Assembly: GCA_013368375.1 (NCBI GenBank)
Contig: JAACJP010000069.1
Location: forward strand, 1 to 64,000
DNA: 64,000 bases
Direction of reading: 5' to 3'
Origin: Tricholomella constricta
Lineage: Eukaryota > Basidiomycota > Agaricomycetes > Agaricales > Lyophyllaceae
Positions 1 through 12,018 of the stretch are shown here, piece after piece (positions within the stretch are counted from its first letter, which is position 1; each line of letters begins with the position of its first letter). The notes under the pieces were generated by a model, which did no database searches, had not been told where the DNA came from, and was given only the letters and a program-made list of their open reading frames with translations. A program made the translations under genes and the position numbers.

Positions 1-13
1 AAAGGGGAGGTGA

Positions 14-517
14 TGTCAGGGGAACTCTCGTTCACGCTCTCCGACGCTCACAGATCGTTCCCCGACTCACGCGCTCGCCCCTGACTGACCGATCGCGATC
101 CCGACCCGACGCTCCGACCCAAGCGTCGGTGTACATACTTACTCACTTCCTGTCGCTTCCCCTCACTCCCCGCGCGCGCCCGACGCCGATCCCGACCACC
201 CGACATCCCGACGTCGGCTGCCCCGCCTCGTGCCCGTACCCTGGGCCACGAGGATCGGACAGCGTCGGGAACGTGTCCATACACGCGCCGCACACCATTC
301 GTTACTATTACATGTACAGTACACTCTGGAGGACCGGCCCTCACGTCCTACACTCGTATATAGTCGGCCCCCTGGCATTTGGGAATCCTTTACACTATTC
401 TCTTCGGATTCCCCCTTGCCAGGTAAGCCTTACTTACATTCGTTACTGTACATCAATATAACTTCGGATTCCCCCTTGCCAGTGCGATAGCGCTCCACTG
501 TAAGGGTTGCCCTAACA
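14..517 (+). mobile_element. LTR-A: solo or 3' long terminal repeat of a retrotransposon
   Basis: The segment begins TGTCAGGGGAAC and ends CCCTAACA, giving the TG..CA ends of an LTR. It is clearly the same family as 44325-44793 and, reversed, 62875-63240. A TATATA box lies near 355-361. Near the 3' end a 20-bp block (403-422) is repeated 60 bp later (463-482), and the first copy runs directly into a GTAAG splice-donor-like sequence. The 13 bases before the LTR are purine-rich (AAAGGGGAGGTGA) and resemble a polypurine tract, so this may be the 3' LTR of an element whose body lies left of the window. No convincing target duplication is visible: GGTGA on the left faces GGTCC on the right. Confidence 0.75.
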
Positions 518-1305
518 GGTCCGCAGACGTGGGTAGCTGCCAGCCCAGCAGCATATAGGCCCGCTGTAGTGCTGGGCCCCGAGACAATGATCCGTGGAGG
601 TCCGCGGACGTGGGTGATGTGCCCGCCAGCCCCCCACAGCAGCATATTGGCCCGCTGTAGTGCTGGGTGGGCCCCCAGACAATGATCCGCGGAGGTCCGC
701 AGACGTGGGTAGTGCCCCGCTAGCCCCCCCCCCCGCAGCAGCATATAGGCCCGCTGTAGTGCTGGGCCCCCAGACAATGATCCGTGGAGGTCCGCGGACA
801 TGGGTAATGTGCCGCCAGCCCCCCACAGCAGCATATCGGCCCGCTGTAGTGCTGGGTGGGCCCCCAGACAATGATCCGCGGAGGTCCGCAGACGTGGGTA
901 GTGCCCCGCTAGCCCCCCCCCAGCAGCATATAGGCCCGCTGGGGCCCCCAGACAATGATCCGTGGAGGTCCGCGGACATGGGTAATGTGCCGCCAGCCCC
1001 CCACAGCAGCATATCGGCCCGCTGTAGTGCTGGGTGTGCCCCAAAAGGGTGACCCGCAGAGGTCCGGCAACCCCCCGCTATCCACCCCCCTGCCCCTCAC
1101 AGCACCATATAGACCCGCTACAGCACCAGCGGCCCGCTGGTACCGTGCCAGCGACTACATGTAGAGACCCCGCTGGCACCGTGCCACACGGCTACATGTA
1201 GGGGTCCCGCTGGCGCTCCAGCGGGCCCGCTGGTGCCGTCAACCACGGCTACATGTATGGCCCCGCTGGACAGTAGGACATGCTACATTGTAATGCCCCT
1301 ACCTG
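518..1305 (-). repeat. GC-rich palindromic tandem array; arm of a satellite-armed element
   Basis: About six copies of a roughly 90-bp unit run from 518 to about 1060. Each contains GGTCCGCGGACRTGGGTA, a cytosine run, CAGCAGCATATAGGCCCGCTG and CCCAGACAATGATCCG. From 1060 to 1305 the array passes into units with CTACATGTAG and GCGGGCCCGCTGG palindromes. It ends with the same terminus (reversed CAGGTAGGGGCATTACAATG) that bounds the elements at 2644 and 58718. Long ORFs in both directions here are products of the repeat and are not genes. Confidence 0.8.
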
Positions 1306-1500
1306 CTCTGTGGGTGTAGAGAGCCCGCTGCTGCAGTAAACCACAATACAATGTATTGCGTCCGCTACTTCGTTAACAACCACACACTGTACAGAGGTCC
1401 ACTACAGCACAGAGGATCCGCTGGATGCGTCAACTACGGTACACTGTATAGGCCCGCTAGAGCGTCAGTCACATTACATTGTAGTGCCCCGCCCTGCTCA
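1306..1500. repeat. Degenerate fragments of the same satellite family
   Basis: After the terminus at 1305 come diverged pieces such as CCCGCTG, TACACTGTATAGGCCCGCTAG and ACATTACATTGTAGTGCCCC. They end at about 1497, where repeat similarity stops. They look like an older, eroded copy of the array. From 1501 to 1665 I see no gene or repeat beyond the 3' flank of the minus-strand ORF that ends at 1666. Confidence 0.55.
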
Positions 1501-1665
1501 GCGCGCATGGCATGATGATATCCATGCCACGACTATGCATCAAGGACACTCCCCGTGTCCTACTACCGTCCCCGGATACTGGGGTCGGCCATTGTTAATA
1601 ATGGTTGCCTGATTATGGTACAACCATGCTGCCCAGTTCTCGGCTGGGTCACCATAGTTTGGGTT

Positions 1666-2643
1666 TTAAACCTTCACAGGTTTCGGTCCCTTGCCCACGG
1701 CGTACTTCGCCGTCACGGCAGCTTGCTTTGCCTTCGCCCACGTTGGGAGTCACCATTGTGTCATTGCCGACCGCATCACATCCATGCGGTTGGCGTCTGC
1801 AATCTGCTGGCAGACTGCAATGAATGCTTTCATTTGCTGCAATGCAAATTCGTTGCCTGGGATCTTGGCTGCGGCTATCCAAGCCTCCAGCTCCCGATGA
1901 CGTGGGCATCCCCGTGCCACCTGCAGGCATCCCCATCCTCGGGGGAGGGAGGCAGTCCCATTCGCTTGTTCTCGGCAGCGCATTGCGCCCACTTCTTGAA
2001 TCAGAGTGTGTGATTGACGGCGCTCAGATGAGCCCTGCCGGGTAGCCTAATGTGGTCTGTAGACCCCAACGGCACTGCCAGGTTGACTGGCACCAGCCTG
2101 CGAATGGCCGGCATCGTAGTCTGCACCCCGACAGGCACGGACACTCCGTATGCCTCAACAGGGGTCGGGTACGTCCCCACGTCCAGGTCCATATAGTCAC
2201 CTTGACTGGCGTCTGTATTGCCTTCCTCTGCCAGCATCCTTGCTGGCAGCTGACTCGCTGGGGACAGTCTTGACGACGTCGGCCCTGCCTCATACGACGT
2301 GGTGGTTCCACCGTCGTCGTTGCGGGAGCATTTTCGCTTCCCGCCCTCCTCTACCTTGTCGCGAGCCTCCAACTGCTCACGCAACTCCTTGCACTCGTTC
2401 TCGCGAGCATAGAACCGCTCGCAGAGCTCATCGTAGTCACCGCACAAGCGCCAATAGTCGATGTCGAGAGACTGCAACCTGTTCTGCAGGTCACCTCTCT
2501 CAAGCTTAAGAGCCGCTAGATCAGCGCTCTTAAGGTATTCCTTCTGTTTGCGGTGGGCCTTATGCAGACCCTCCACCTCGGTAATCGAGTCCATCAGCAT
2601 ATGCGCTGCGTACCCCGTACACGTCGCACACCCCCTCGGGTGG
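1666..2643 (-). pseudogene. 3' part of the accessory ORF downstream of the Ty3/gypsy pol
   Basis: Reading leftwards on the minus strand, this continues the ORF that starts at 13279 and is interrupted by the insertion 2644-12952. The open part 2001-2600 encodes a coiled-coil-like segment rich in Glu, Arg and Leu (about 90 residues), then a Lys/Arg-rich patch, then an acidic Pro-containing tail. A TGA at 2001-2003 stops the frame. Beyond it, in shifted frames, lies a helical segment (about 1750-1900) of a type that I associate with retroelement-linked Agaricomycete proteins, and after another TGA (near 1750) the frame closes with TAA at 1666-1668. The function is unknown. Its position directly 3' of pol makes it a possible third ORF of the gypsy element (inference). 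Confidence 0.55.
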
Positions 2644-3740
2644 CAGGTAGGGGCATTACAATGTAGCGTGTCCTACGGTCCAGCGGGCCCATACATTGTA
2701 GCGTACTTGACGGCACCAGTGGGGCCCCTACATGTAGCCGTCTGGCACGGTGCCAGCGGGACCTCTACATGTAGTCGTCTAGCACAGTACCAGCGGGCCC
2801 GCTGGTGCTGCAGCGGGCCTATATGGTGCTGCGGGGGGCAGCAGGTGGGGGCTAGCGGGGCACTACCCACGTAGGTCCGGGGTCGTTGTCTGTGGAGCAC
2901 ACCCAGTATTGCAGGGGGCTGATATGGTGCTGTGGGGGGGCAGCAGGGTGGGGGGCTTGCGGAGCACTGCCCATGTCCACGGACATCCGCGGATCGTTGT
3001 CTGGGGCACACCCAGGATTGCAGGGGGCCGATACGGTGCTGTGGGGGGCAGCAGGGTGGGGGCTTACAGAGCACTGCCCATGTCCACGGACGTCCGCGGG
3101 TCGTTGCCTGTGGAGCACACCCAGCAATGCAGCAGGCCTATATGATGCAATAGAGGGCCACAGAGCAGGTGCTGTTACACACCTCCGCGGACTTGCAGCG
3201 GAGCACATTACATATAGTATGTCTGCATTACATTGAGCTTGCAGGGCATTACCCACGTCCACGGACCTCTGCGGGTCGTTGCCTGTGGAGCACACCCAGC
3301 AATGCAGCAGGCCTAGATGGTGCTGTGGGGGCCACAGAGCAGCACACCTCCGCGGACTTGCAGCGGAGCACACTACATATAGTATGTCTGCATGACATTG
3401 AGCTTGCAGGGCATTACCCACATCTGCGGACCTCTGGACCTCCGCGGGTTGTTGCCTGTGGGGCACACCCAGCACTGCAGCAGGCCTATATGGTGCAGTG
3501 GGCCACAAAGTGGCACACCTCCGCGGACTTGCAGCGGAGCACACTACATATAGTATGTCTGCATGACATTGAGCTTGCAGAGCATTACCCACATCCGCGG
3601 ACCTCCGCGGGTTATTGCCTGTGGGGCACACCCAGCACCGCAGCAGGCCTATATGGTGCAGTAGGGGGCCGCGGAGCAGGGGCTGTTACACACCTCCGCA
3701 GACTTGCAGCGGAGCACACGGAGTAGCAGTAGCAGTGGAG
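2644..3740 (-). repeat. Left inverted arm of copy 1: nested GC-rich satellite units
   Basis: From the end inwards the arm holds CATACATTGTAGCG and CTACATGTAG modules, GCGGGCCCGCTGG palindromes, then two or three units with GGGGGCAGCAGGTGGGGG and GGATCGTTGTCTG. It then holds about 165-bp units that carry TCCGCGGAC and CTCCGCGGACTTGCAGCGGAGCAC. The order is the mirror image of the right arm (about 5070-6061 plus 12302-12952). Some of the open frames exceed 200 codons but carry only repeat-derived sequence. Confidence 0.8.
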
Positions 3741-5070
3741 CACAAAATCAAGAACGAAGGAATAATACTCCTTGAAAGATGGAACTGGGTATCTTTGATC
3801 ATGGTCCTATTGAGCAGTTCGGACACCAGCCTTGCCAGGAAAATACAATTTGAGTACGGTTAAAGACAAGGAACAGGGCTGTTTTGCCACCTCCGCGGAG
3901 TTGCAGTAGAGCACAAAATCAAGGAAGAAGGAATAATACTCCTTGAAAGATGGAACCGGGTGTCTTTGATCATGGTCCTATTGGGCAGTTCGGGCACCAG
4001 CCTTGCCAGGAAAATACGATTTGAGTATGGTTAAAGACAAGGAGCAGGGCTGTTTTGCCACCTCCGCGGAGTTGCAGTGGAGCACACTACATGTAGCATG
4101 TCCTACATTTCTACTGGTATACAACCTCAACAGTATACAGTATCACCATCAAATCCTGTCTGGATGTTATGGTTTACCTCCATTCAATCATGGGCCTACA
4201 GAGGAGGCTACACTTAAACCTGTAGCTCCACTATAACTGTGGTGTGGAGTTAACAAAGCCTGTATCAAGTATCAAGGGAGTGTTGTGTAATGAGTATGAC
4301 CTTTGTGTTCCTTAGTATTTCAATAGCAGGAGGGCTGCAACAGCTGAAGGGCCGCAACAGCTGTATCTAGCTCGATATTGACAATGCTGTGCATAAAGAG
4401 TACATTATATCACAGTAGCAAAGTAAGTGTAAATATGAAAGATGGTGCTGTATCATGCACTCTGAAGCACAAACAACAAAGACTGCTGATTGACAGCTAT
4501 AAGAGGACACAGGGCTACTCTCAATACATTCTCTCTGTGAATTTGTAAGAATAGCTTACATAGTGTAAATAATGCTAGTATACAGTAGAGATGATATAAG
4601 AAAGCTACAATAGCATGATGTTGCAGTGAACATAAGTACTGCAGAATAAGCAATCTTTTGGATATTGGACATGTCCACTTGTCTGTAAAGTGTACCAAAG
4701 TGGTACACTGATGCACTCTCTTTGGAATCCAGCCCACATATTAGACGTAGGCTTGGACCAGTTAGACTAAATTCAAAGCTTGTGTATCCAAGCACATATA
4801 CATTTTTTGATTGACTGTGGCGTAACAATAAATATACTTTGAAATGCATTGCCACACTGCTGCTGTGCTGTCGGAGTGATGAAGTGTCAGTGGAACCAAG
4901 GCTGAAGATTACATCAATACAATTCACTTCTATTACAGGGCATGGAAACCTGCAGGTCTTGCATACTGGTTACGCCACACTGCGGAAGTGACTGAAGTCC
5001 GCGGACATGCCAAATGTCATATACCTGCTCTGTAATGTGATGTCGGTAGTTGAACTGGAGCCTACATCGC
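3741..5070. other. Unique core of satellite-armed element, copy 1
   Basis: AT-richer DNA begins with a tandem pair of about 165-170 bp units around 3740-4080 (ACAAAATCAAG..AAGGAATAATACTCC..TTGAAAGATGG). The rest is single-copy within the element. The same core, with the same landmarks, recurs at about 59371-60850 in copy 2 and looks well over 90 percent identical by eye. The longest minus-strand frame (4556-4927) is cut short in copy 2 (60492-60710), so I do not think the core encodes a protein. Confidence 0.7.
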
Positions 5071-6061
5071 ACACTGCAGAGCGGGTCACCGGCATTATGC
5101 CTCGTATGTTGGACATGCTATATAGTGTGCTCCGCTGCAAGCATGATATATGTAGTGTGCTCCGCTGCAAGTCCGCGGAGGTGTGTAACAGCACCTGCTC
5201 CATGGCCTCCTACAGTACTATATAGGCCCACGGCAGCCCCAGCGGGCTTGTTGACACTATGCCAGATGGCTGCACGTAGATGACATGCTCGTACATTGGA
5301 CATGATATACATAGTGTGCTCATGATATATGTAGTGTACTCCGCTGCGAGTCCGCGGAGGTGTGTAACAGCACCTGCTCTGTGGCCCCCTACTGCACCAT
5401 ATAGGCATGCTGCAGTGCTGGGTGTGCCCCACAGGCAACAACCTGCAGAGGTCTGCAGACGTGGGTAATGCCCTGCTGCTCCGCTGCAAGTCCGCGGAGG
5501 TGTGCTGCTCTGTGGCCCCCACAGCACCATATAGGCCTGCTGCAGTGCTGCGTGTCCTCCACAGGCAATGACCCGCGGACGTCCGCGGACATGGGTAATG
5601 CCCTGCAAGCTCAATGTAATGCAGACATACTATATGTAGTGTGCTCCGCTGCAAGTCCGCGGAGGTGTGCTGCTCTGTGGCCCCCACAGCACCATATAGG
5701 CCTGCTGCAGTGCTGGGTGTGCTCCACAGGCAACGACCCGCAGACGTCCGCGGACGTGGGTAATGCCATGCAAGCTCAATGTAATGCAGACATACTATAT
5801 GTAGTGTGCTCCGCTGCAAGTCCGCGGAGGTGTGCTGCTCCGTGGCCCCCACAGCACCATATAGGCCTGCTGCAGTGCTGGGTGTGCTCCACAGGCAACG
5901 ACCCGCAGACGTCCGCGGACGTGGGTAATGCCCTGCAAGCTCAATGTAATGCAGACATACTATATGTAGTGTGCTCCGCTGCAAGTCCGCGGAGGTGTGC
6001 CGCTTTGTGGCCCACTGCACCATATAGGCCTGCTGCATTGCTGAGTGTGCTCCACAGGCAA
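5071..6061 (+). repeat. Right inverted arm of copy 1, first part: 165-bp tandem units
   Basis: Units with TCAATGTAATGCAGACATAC start at 5611, 5776 and 5941, an exact 165-bp period. Each unit contains two CCGCGG palindromes (GTCCGCGGAG and GTCCGCGGAC), CCACAGCACCATATAGGCC and TGCTCCACAGGCAACGACCC. The array is cut at 6061 by the KDZ insertion and resumes at 12302. Confidence 0.85.
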
Positions 6062-6165
6062 GGGATAACCGCTGATGAAATAACAAGGAATGAATATACC
6101 TTGTTATACAAAGAATGAAGCATCCTTGCGATGCAAGGAATGAAATCAGGCACGTGTATCACGGA
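6062..6165 (+). repeat. Left terminal inverted repeat of the KDZ transposon
   Basis: The first 34 bases match the inverted right end (12268-12301) at most positions. ACAAGGAATGA-type subrepeats follow about every 20-25 bp. The first 16 bp are the less conserved part and the AAATAACAAGGAATGA block is the best conserved. Confidence 0.75.
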
Positions 6166-7332
6166 AAGCAAACCCTCAGTGATTTAAAACCTCCTCCTCT
6201 CCAGATTTTCCTTCAGCTCATCCTCACCCAGGATGAAGACTTCACGCTCATCATCGCTCGCCCGTCCTCCTGGCCTCGCCGAGCCCGCCCACTGCGTCTA
6301 GTGGGCCGGCGCCACATACAATTTTCAGACTCCGCACGACATTCTTCGATGGTCCTGCACGCTCGTTGTTCAGTCCCCCCAACTCTCATCAACTGCAAGT
6401 CTGACTCTGAAGCCTCGCCTCGCCCTTCAGTTTGACCTGCCATGTATTAGGTGTGTGACCAGTTGGCTCTACATGCGGTGGAAGCTGATGAACCACCAGA
6501 AAAAATATGACTCGGCTTGCATCGCGCGATGAGTCCATTCCGTGTTACGTGCGGAATGAATCATTCTGCGTTATGCAAACCAGATAAGCGATGTATCATT
6601 CCACGTTATACAAGGAATATCGCCAAATAATGTAAGTGATTGATCGTGTTCATTTATATACTATGACTGACAATTTGCGCCAATGACTAGCCATCTCTCT
6701 GGACTCCTTCCTCAGCCGCAACTCTGCCCCGTCTACGTTCATGCTACCTCGAAGCTGGTTCCTCCAAGGAAACTCAATCCTCCCAGGGTACCCACTCCTA
6801 GAACCGGCACTATCAAACAGAAGGTGCAGTACGATGTCTACGCTGGGATGGGTAGAGTGTGTTGGTAATTGGGAGGGCTCATTTTGGTCGAGAGGTTTGT
6901 TCGACGATTCTTTCTTTGGCTCACCAAATACTCAATGATTGCATTATGTAGCGTGACAGCAACGATGACGGCAACGACTTTTGTGTGCACACTCTATCAT
7001 CCCCTCGCGCGCTCTCTGTATCATTTGATGGTATGTATATACATACCCCTCTCCATCCCTGTTATACTGAATCTTATACAAATTACTGTCCGAAGATTCG
7101 ATTCGACATGTCTGCCTGGCATGTAAACAGTCCTTTCATTGCTATCGATGGTATGCGCCATCTTCGCATTCACCATGTGTTTTTGTTGATCATGCAATGT
7201 ATCAGGGACATATGTAATTGATAATTGGATGTATAGTTACGTGTATGTAGTGATGCCTGTCTCGTGCTGGCCACGTTCACGACCCCAGGCTTTATATTCC
7301 CCACTGGTGGTGTGTGATGGGAGTCTAGCGCA
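6166..7332. other. Subterminal region of the KDZ transposon, no gene recognised
   Basis: The region carries scattered GGAATGA/TCATTCC motifs (6537-6620) that may be transposase-binding subterminal repeats, and short frames (for example 6683-6868) without recognisable content. An upstream non-coding exon or promoter of the transposase gene could lie here, but I cannot place one. Confidence 0.5.
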
Positions 7333-10142
7333 ATGTCAAACCCCCGCCCCGAAGCTCGCAAAGGGAGCTACTTGAGGATTCAAACGTCATCGCATTTACG
7401 CCCGACAAGATCTCGCAGCGCCCGTGTTGTAGAACATGGCCCTTCCTCTGTTACCGGGTCTTCCATGCATGCCCCCTCTGGTCGAAGTGATAGGTCTCAT
7501 GCACAGGTTTTGCTTGCAGACCATGTTACGGACCCTCTTGATACTCTTGTATGGCCTGCGATAGGATTCCCTGGAATGAGTGAGTGTCAGACATGGCCGC
7601 ATTCTGCTCACTAAGATTCCAAGCCAGCGCCGCCGTCATTTGTTCCATCAGAGGTGTATGAGGGTGTCGAACAGGCTACAGAACTACCAATGGCGGCGGT
7701 CCCACAGGTTCCCCTTGAGAACAGTGATGCAGAGTACAGACATGCCCTCGAGAAAGTCGGTGCCATCTTTCCCATAAGTCAATATATTTTTGTCTTTCAA
7801 GACTGGAATGAAATTTCAAAAATGCTCCAAGTACGTCGAGTACTAAATTCAACTACTGTTTTTTATCTTACATGATACCCAGATCGGGGTTTACTACCAT
7901 GTAACACGGCTCCCGCGCAGCGAGGATGAGTACGGCATTAGTTGTACATGCCCTCGATGGAAGGCGCACTACACATGCTGCCACCAGCGTGTTCTTCTTC
8001 ATTCGGCAAATGAATACAGCAAGTTGCTCCACCTTGCACCTGCTCCGACGCCACCTGCTGTATTTCTCCAGTCAACTCCCTTCCAAGACCTTCATATCTT
8101 CTCATGCTCTTCATCATCCTCTGGAAGCCGGTATGAGTCCTCGAAGAGGACTATAGTTACCTTTCAGCGATCTGGGCCGCTTCTCGGACGCATGCAAACA
8201 CCGCCCTCATGCTCTGGCATTTGCGATCGAAGCTGGTCTGATCTCTGAGGGCCTTCAAGAGAATTCGAGCGGCACGGGACAAGAAGACCAAGATGATCAA
8301 GAGAACATGTTGCTTATACAGGTCGGTGGACGCGACGACGCGTTGGGTTCACGTGGTTGTGTGTCGCACTTACCCATCCCTCCGCCTCGTTGGTGTTCTC
8401 TGAGCTCTGAGCAGTCGTTTAATGCCCCAAAGCCAACATTTCAAGGCCATCACTTCGCTTTGAATAACACTGGGCAGTGTTCTTGTGGTACATCTGCTGC
8501 GGCAGCTCTTTCAGCGTTACAAGCTGAAGCATTTCCCTATGCAGTTGGTGGCTCATGTGTTGAGGAAAGACCAGCAACACTCTTTTCCCTCACCAATCGT
8601 TACGAAGTCTCTCTTGAGGTTATGGCCTGCCCTACGTGCCGTCACAGTCGGCGGTATGTTGGCTCAGACCTCAGCTGCCATGGTGTCTTCATTTGGAACA
8701 ACACTATGCTTTTCACACATGACCTTTTAAATGGTTTTACGAATATGTTCACGGCACCGGAAACTCCCTTCTCAGCTTTTTGTTTGACTGTCTCGCATGC
8801 CTACATGGAGCATGGCATGGATGTCAAATTCTGTTCCGATGATACCTTTGTTCGAGTCTGGTTCGCATTCATCCGTCTTCAAGAGCTTGACAGTGGAATG
8901 AGATGTCCAACGTGTGGGCCATCGCCGAAGATAGTCATCGCTGATGGTATCAGCCTTGGTATCAGTAGTTCAAAGCTCACCCGCTGTGTGCGGCCCCCAA
9001 CCCTCACTGATAGGACAAGTCCTTCGGTTGAGTCAATTTCCTCCTATAAGGCTCGAGGGCTTCCTGCTATCATACAAGCTGAGAACCGTTCTCTGGTCCA
9101 CAAGCTACTGGAGATCTCGACATCGCATGCCGTCTGTCCTTTCCCAAACACACAACAGCTTGAATCCACATATCCAGAATTCTTTGCTCTGATCAACCTC
9201 TATTTTTGCCTTGGTGTGGCTTCCAAACATCATAAATTCTACCGAGGTCTTATACAGCAGATTGCTGCACCTGACATTGTCTTGCAACTCATTCCATATG
9301 CTGCGATTGCACCACTTCGAAACATGGCCGAAAATCCTTCTGCCGACATCCCCCCCTGGCTTCAATCTCTTGTTCCAGCATTTGGCCGTGTCATAAATAG
9401 CCATCACAATGAAAAGTCGCCTATCCCACAGGAACTTCGTGGTATTGCAGCATGGCTTTCCAGGCGTGCATCCGATGTTTATTTACGGCTGGCTCAACAT
9501 GAACCAGCGCCTCCCGAGACCTTACTACCTGAGCAATGGGAACTTACAGGAACATATTATGGCCTTCCCGTCATTCGTCACCGGCGAGCTTATCCGAAGT
9601 TGCGGCACGACTCTTCTGTACTTGATCGTGAGGCGGATGAAATGGGTGATTGCAACAAATTCTACAAAACCTATGCAAAGAATTGTCTTACAGGAGGGAT
9701 TCTCGTTCTGTGGTGCACCCATTCTATTTGTCTTGGCTTTCACACCATTCCAGTCGCGGAAGGCCGAAACGATGTCTTTTCAGCAATCTACACTCGTTTT
9801 CCAACAGCCCCAGAAATTATTGTTTATGATTTTGCATGTCAATTGGCACCATACTGCCTTGTCCGTGAAGCCGCATACTTTCGCAACACAAAATTCCTCA
9901 TTGACGAGATGCATGCTCATGATCATACACGGTGTGGACAGGCCTGCTTCTCCAGCAATTCCATGGAATTTGATGATCATATGCGGGCTATCAATACAAG
10001 TGCCGCAGAGTGCGGGAATAAAGGGATGAAATGTATTCGAAAGAGTGTTAGCTTCATGGTGTCTGACCATGCCGTGCTCTTCACAAAGGCCTTCTTGGAT
10101 GTATGGAACCGTAGTACTATTAACCACATGAAAAAAATCTAA
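7333..10142 (+). CDS. KDZ-superfamily transposase, 4 exons, 894 aa
   Basis: My model has exons 7333-7579, 7616-7830, 7883-8130 and 8168-10142. It gives one uninterrupted 894-residue frame with GT..AG introns of 36, 52 and 37 bp. Residues 175-188 hold a SWIM-like zinc motif (C175-x-C177-x8-C186-x-H188). Further cysteine pairs occur (CPTC near 391-394 and CPTCG near 483-487), typical of the cysteine clusters of KDZ proteins. Candidate catalytic acids are D496 in VIADG, D791 in VYDFACQ and E851 in AAECGNKG. The YDFAC..H..C..AAECGN..IRKS order matches KDZ transposases that I know from Agaricomycetes. It should cut and join the GGGA..TCCC ends of this element. The start at 7333 is the first in-frame ATG; an upstream exon cannot be excluded. 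The 37-bp intron 3 is short, but it alone joins the two long frames. Confidence 0.8.
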
Positions 10143-10250
10143 TACATGATATAGTAGTAGTGTCGTTGACTTGTTATGTACGGTAGGATGATTAGGAAGT
10201 GTGAGTACTGTGATCTAGCGTCTAGTATGGTCCGTCAACAATTAAGCCCT

Positions 10251-12018
10251 TCACAGGGAAGGTTCTTCCGCAGTTGCTCCTATAGAGCAAGTACTTGTTT
10301 GCCTGAGTAGGCTCAACTGAGACTCAGCAGCAGACCTAAGGGCTCTCTCCTCTTCAATCTGCTGTTGGAGGACAGCCATCTCGTGTTCTACCCTCCGTCG
10401 ATCCTCACGTGCCAAATGCACCTGCCTGTTCAGTGCCGCAGCACTTGCCTGATTGACCACTTGGTCATTTGCATGATTGTGTGCAATCCCGTGCAAATCC
10501 CTTACGAAAGCCTGATGATCAGGAAGTGCCTCTTCCATGGCCTGCGAAGTGTATGACAATGCTTTGCCATTCTTGACGAGAATTGATTCTGGTCTATAAA
10601 AACATCAGTAACTCTTATTTCAGATGATGAGAATAATTTTACCTTGAGACATAAAAGAAGATGTACGGTCGGCATCTTTCTTCCAGCTTCCTAATCTAAC
10701 CGCGAGCAATGAGCCTTAAATTTTTACAATTTAAAAAGAGAAAAAACACACTGCATTCATGATCCGCTTGCACGGTTCAGAATGACGCTTTGACCGTGCC
10801 ATATCATCTTCGATATAGCCCCTTATGGGCTCATCGTTGTCTGGTAAGGACATGTTCAATGAACTTTCCAAGCAACACGAATAAGGTCCTCACCATCATC
10901 AATGTCCTCGTCCTCCGATGGTTTCTTCCTTTTCCTAGCGGGGTTGCTGGTGGACCTGTCAACCGCGGAGCGTAATGGTTGTGGCACAGAAACACGCTGT
11001 ACACTAAAGATGTCCTGCTCAGCGGAAAGTACAAGTTGTTCATGATCTACTACAGATCAGAGAAGAGTACATCTGTACATGACCTATTGTTACATACAGA
11101 CAGTGGGCGAAGGCAGAGCACTGGAGTCAAGAGAGGAAGCGGAACCTTGGGAGGTCGACAACGAACACTACGAGACGGTGTGAGGCTCAATATCTGGTTG
11201 AAAAATAATTATCGCATACCTTGTTCGCACTAATTTCCATTTGAAGGCTGGAGAGAAGTGAATCCAATACAGCCTCATCAACTCCTTGGAAAGCATGGGC
11301 ACCCCATTCGATATCTGAAGAATCGGGTGTGAGCGAAGGTAATGAAGGCGACGATGGCGAAAAATCATGGTCAGAAATACTGAAGAGATCCATCCCGAGG
11401 GTAGAAGACGGAGCATCTGAGGTGTCATGGAGTAAAGGGTTGTCAATGTTCATTGTCGCGTCCCAATTTGACCAGTCGTAGAGGCCAGGATTGTCATGTG
11501 GCGGAAGCTGCGGAAAAACTGGTAGCGAACCGAAGTCTGCGACATGGATCGACGCAACAGACGGAGCCTGGGGCACTTGCAGAATGCTGATGTCGGGCAA
11601 CGGAGAACGAGGTGAAGGGATCGAGGGGGCCGCGCCCGCAACGGACGGAGCCTGGGACACTTGCAGAATGTTGATGTCGGGCAGCGGAGAACAAGGTGAA
11701 GGGATCGAGGGGGCTGCGCCAATCATGAAACGTGGCAAGCTGTCAATGCCACTTCCGGAGGCATCTGGAATGAACATGGGGCCCTCGACGGAGGATGCAG
11801 CTGGAGCATCGCGCGCGAGAGCCTAGGATAATCAACTTTGGGAGGGAGTAAGATACAATGTGTGGAACGCACCTTTTTCCCATGTTTACAACCAACTCCT
11901 TTGAATGGTGCAGGATTTCCCTGGTGGTCGAAACACCCCTGACGGCAAAGCTGCCTCTTTCCTATGCAGAATCATAAGAAAAAAAGAAGCTACAAGACAG
12001 CTGCAGATGCTTACCCAT
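10251..12018 (-). CDS. KDZ transposon second gene: zinc-knuckle-like N-terminus, basic patch, coiled-coil C-terminus, 468 aa
   Basis: My minus-strand model has exons 12018-12015, 11961-11873, 11822-11220, 11167-11098, 11049-10894, 10840-10752, 10695-10643 and 10593-10251, all with GT..AG introns, giving 468 aa in one frame. The first coding exon is only 4 nt. Residues 7-28 carry Cys and His in a C-x3-C-x14-C-x-H spacing. Residues 66-121 are two copies of a 28-aa Pro/Ser-rich repeat (an 84-bp tandem duplication around 11545-11715). A basic stretch ARKRKK near 293-298 may be a nuclear signal, and an acidic patch follows. The last 100 residues look coiled-coil. It is tail-to-tail with the transposase. 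I do not know its function; a DNA-binding or accessory transposition role is inference. Confidence 0.6.

Noticed and set aside
9..522. Target duplication GGTGA/GGTCC around LTR-A
   Set aside because: Only three of five bases agree and the left side is better explained as a polypurine tract.
430..1044. A 204-codon minus-strand frame and several overlapping frames in the satellite arrays (also 2852-3631, 5118-6086, 61593-62384 and others)
   Set aside because: All three frames in both directions are long because the repeat unit lacks stops. The protein is only the repeat translated, and unit number differs between copies.
4556..4927. A 123-codon frame in the core of the satellite-armed element
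   Set aside because: In copy 2 (60492-60710) a stop cuts it to 72 codons while surrounding DNA is equally conserved, so there is no sign of protein constraint.
5468..6061. CRISPR-like regular spacing of repeats
   Set aside because: Units are 165 bp with no unique spacers, in a eukaryotic transposon-rich setting.
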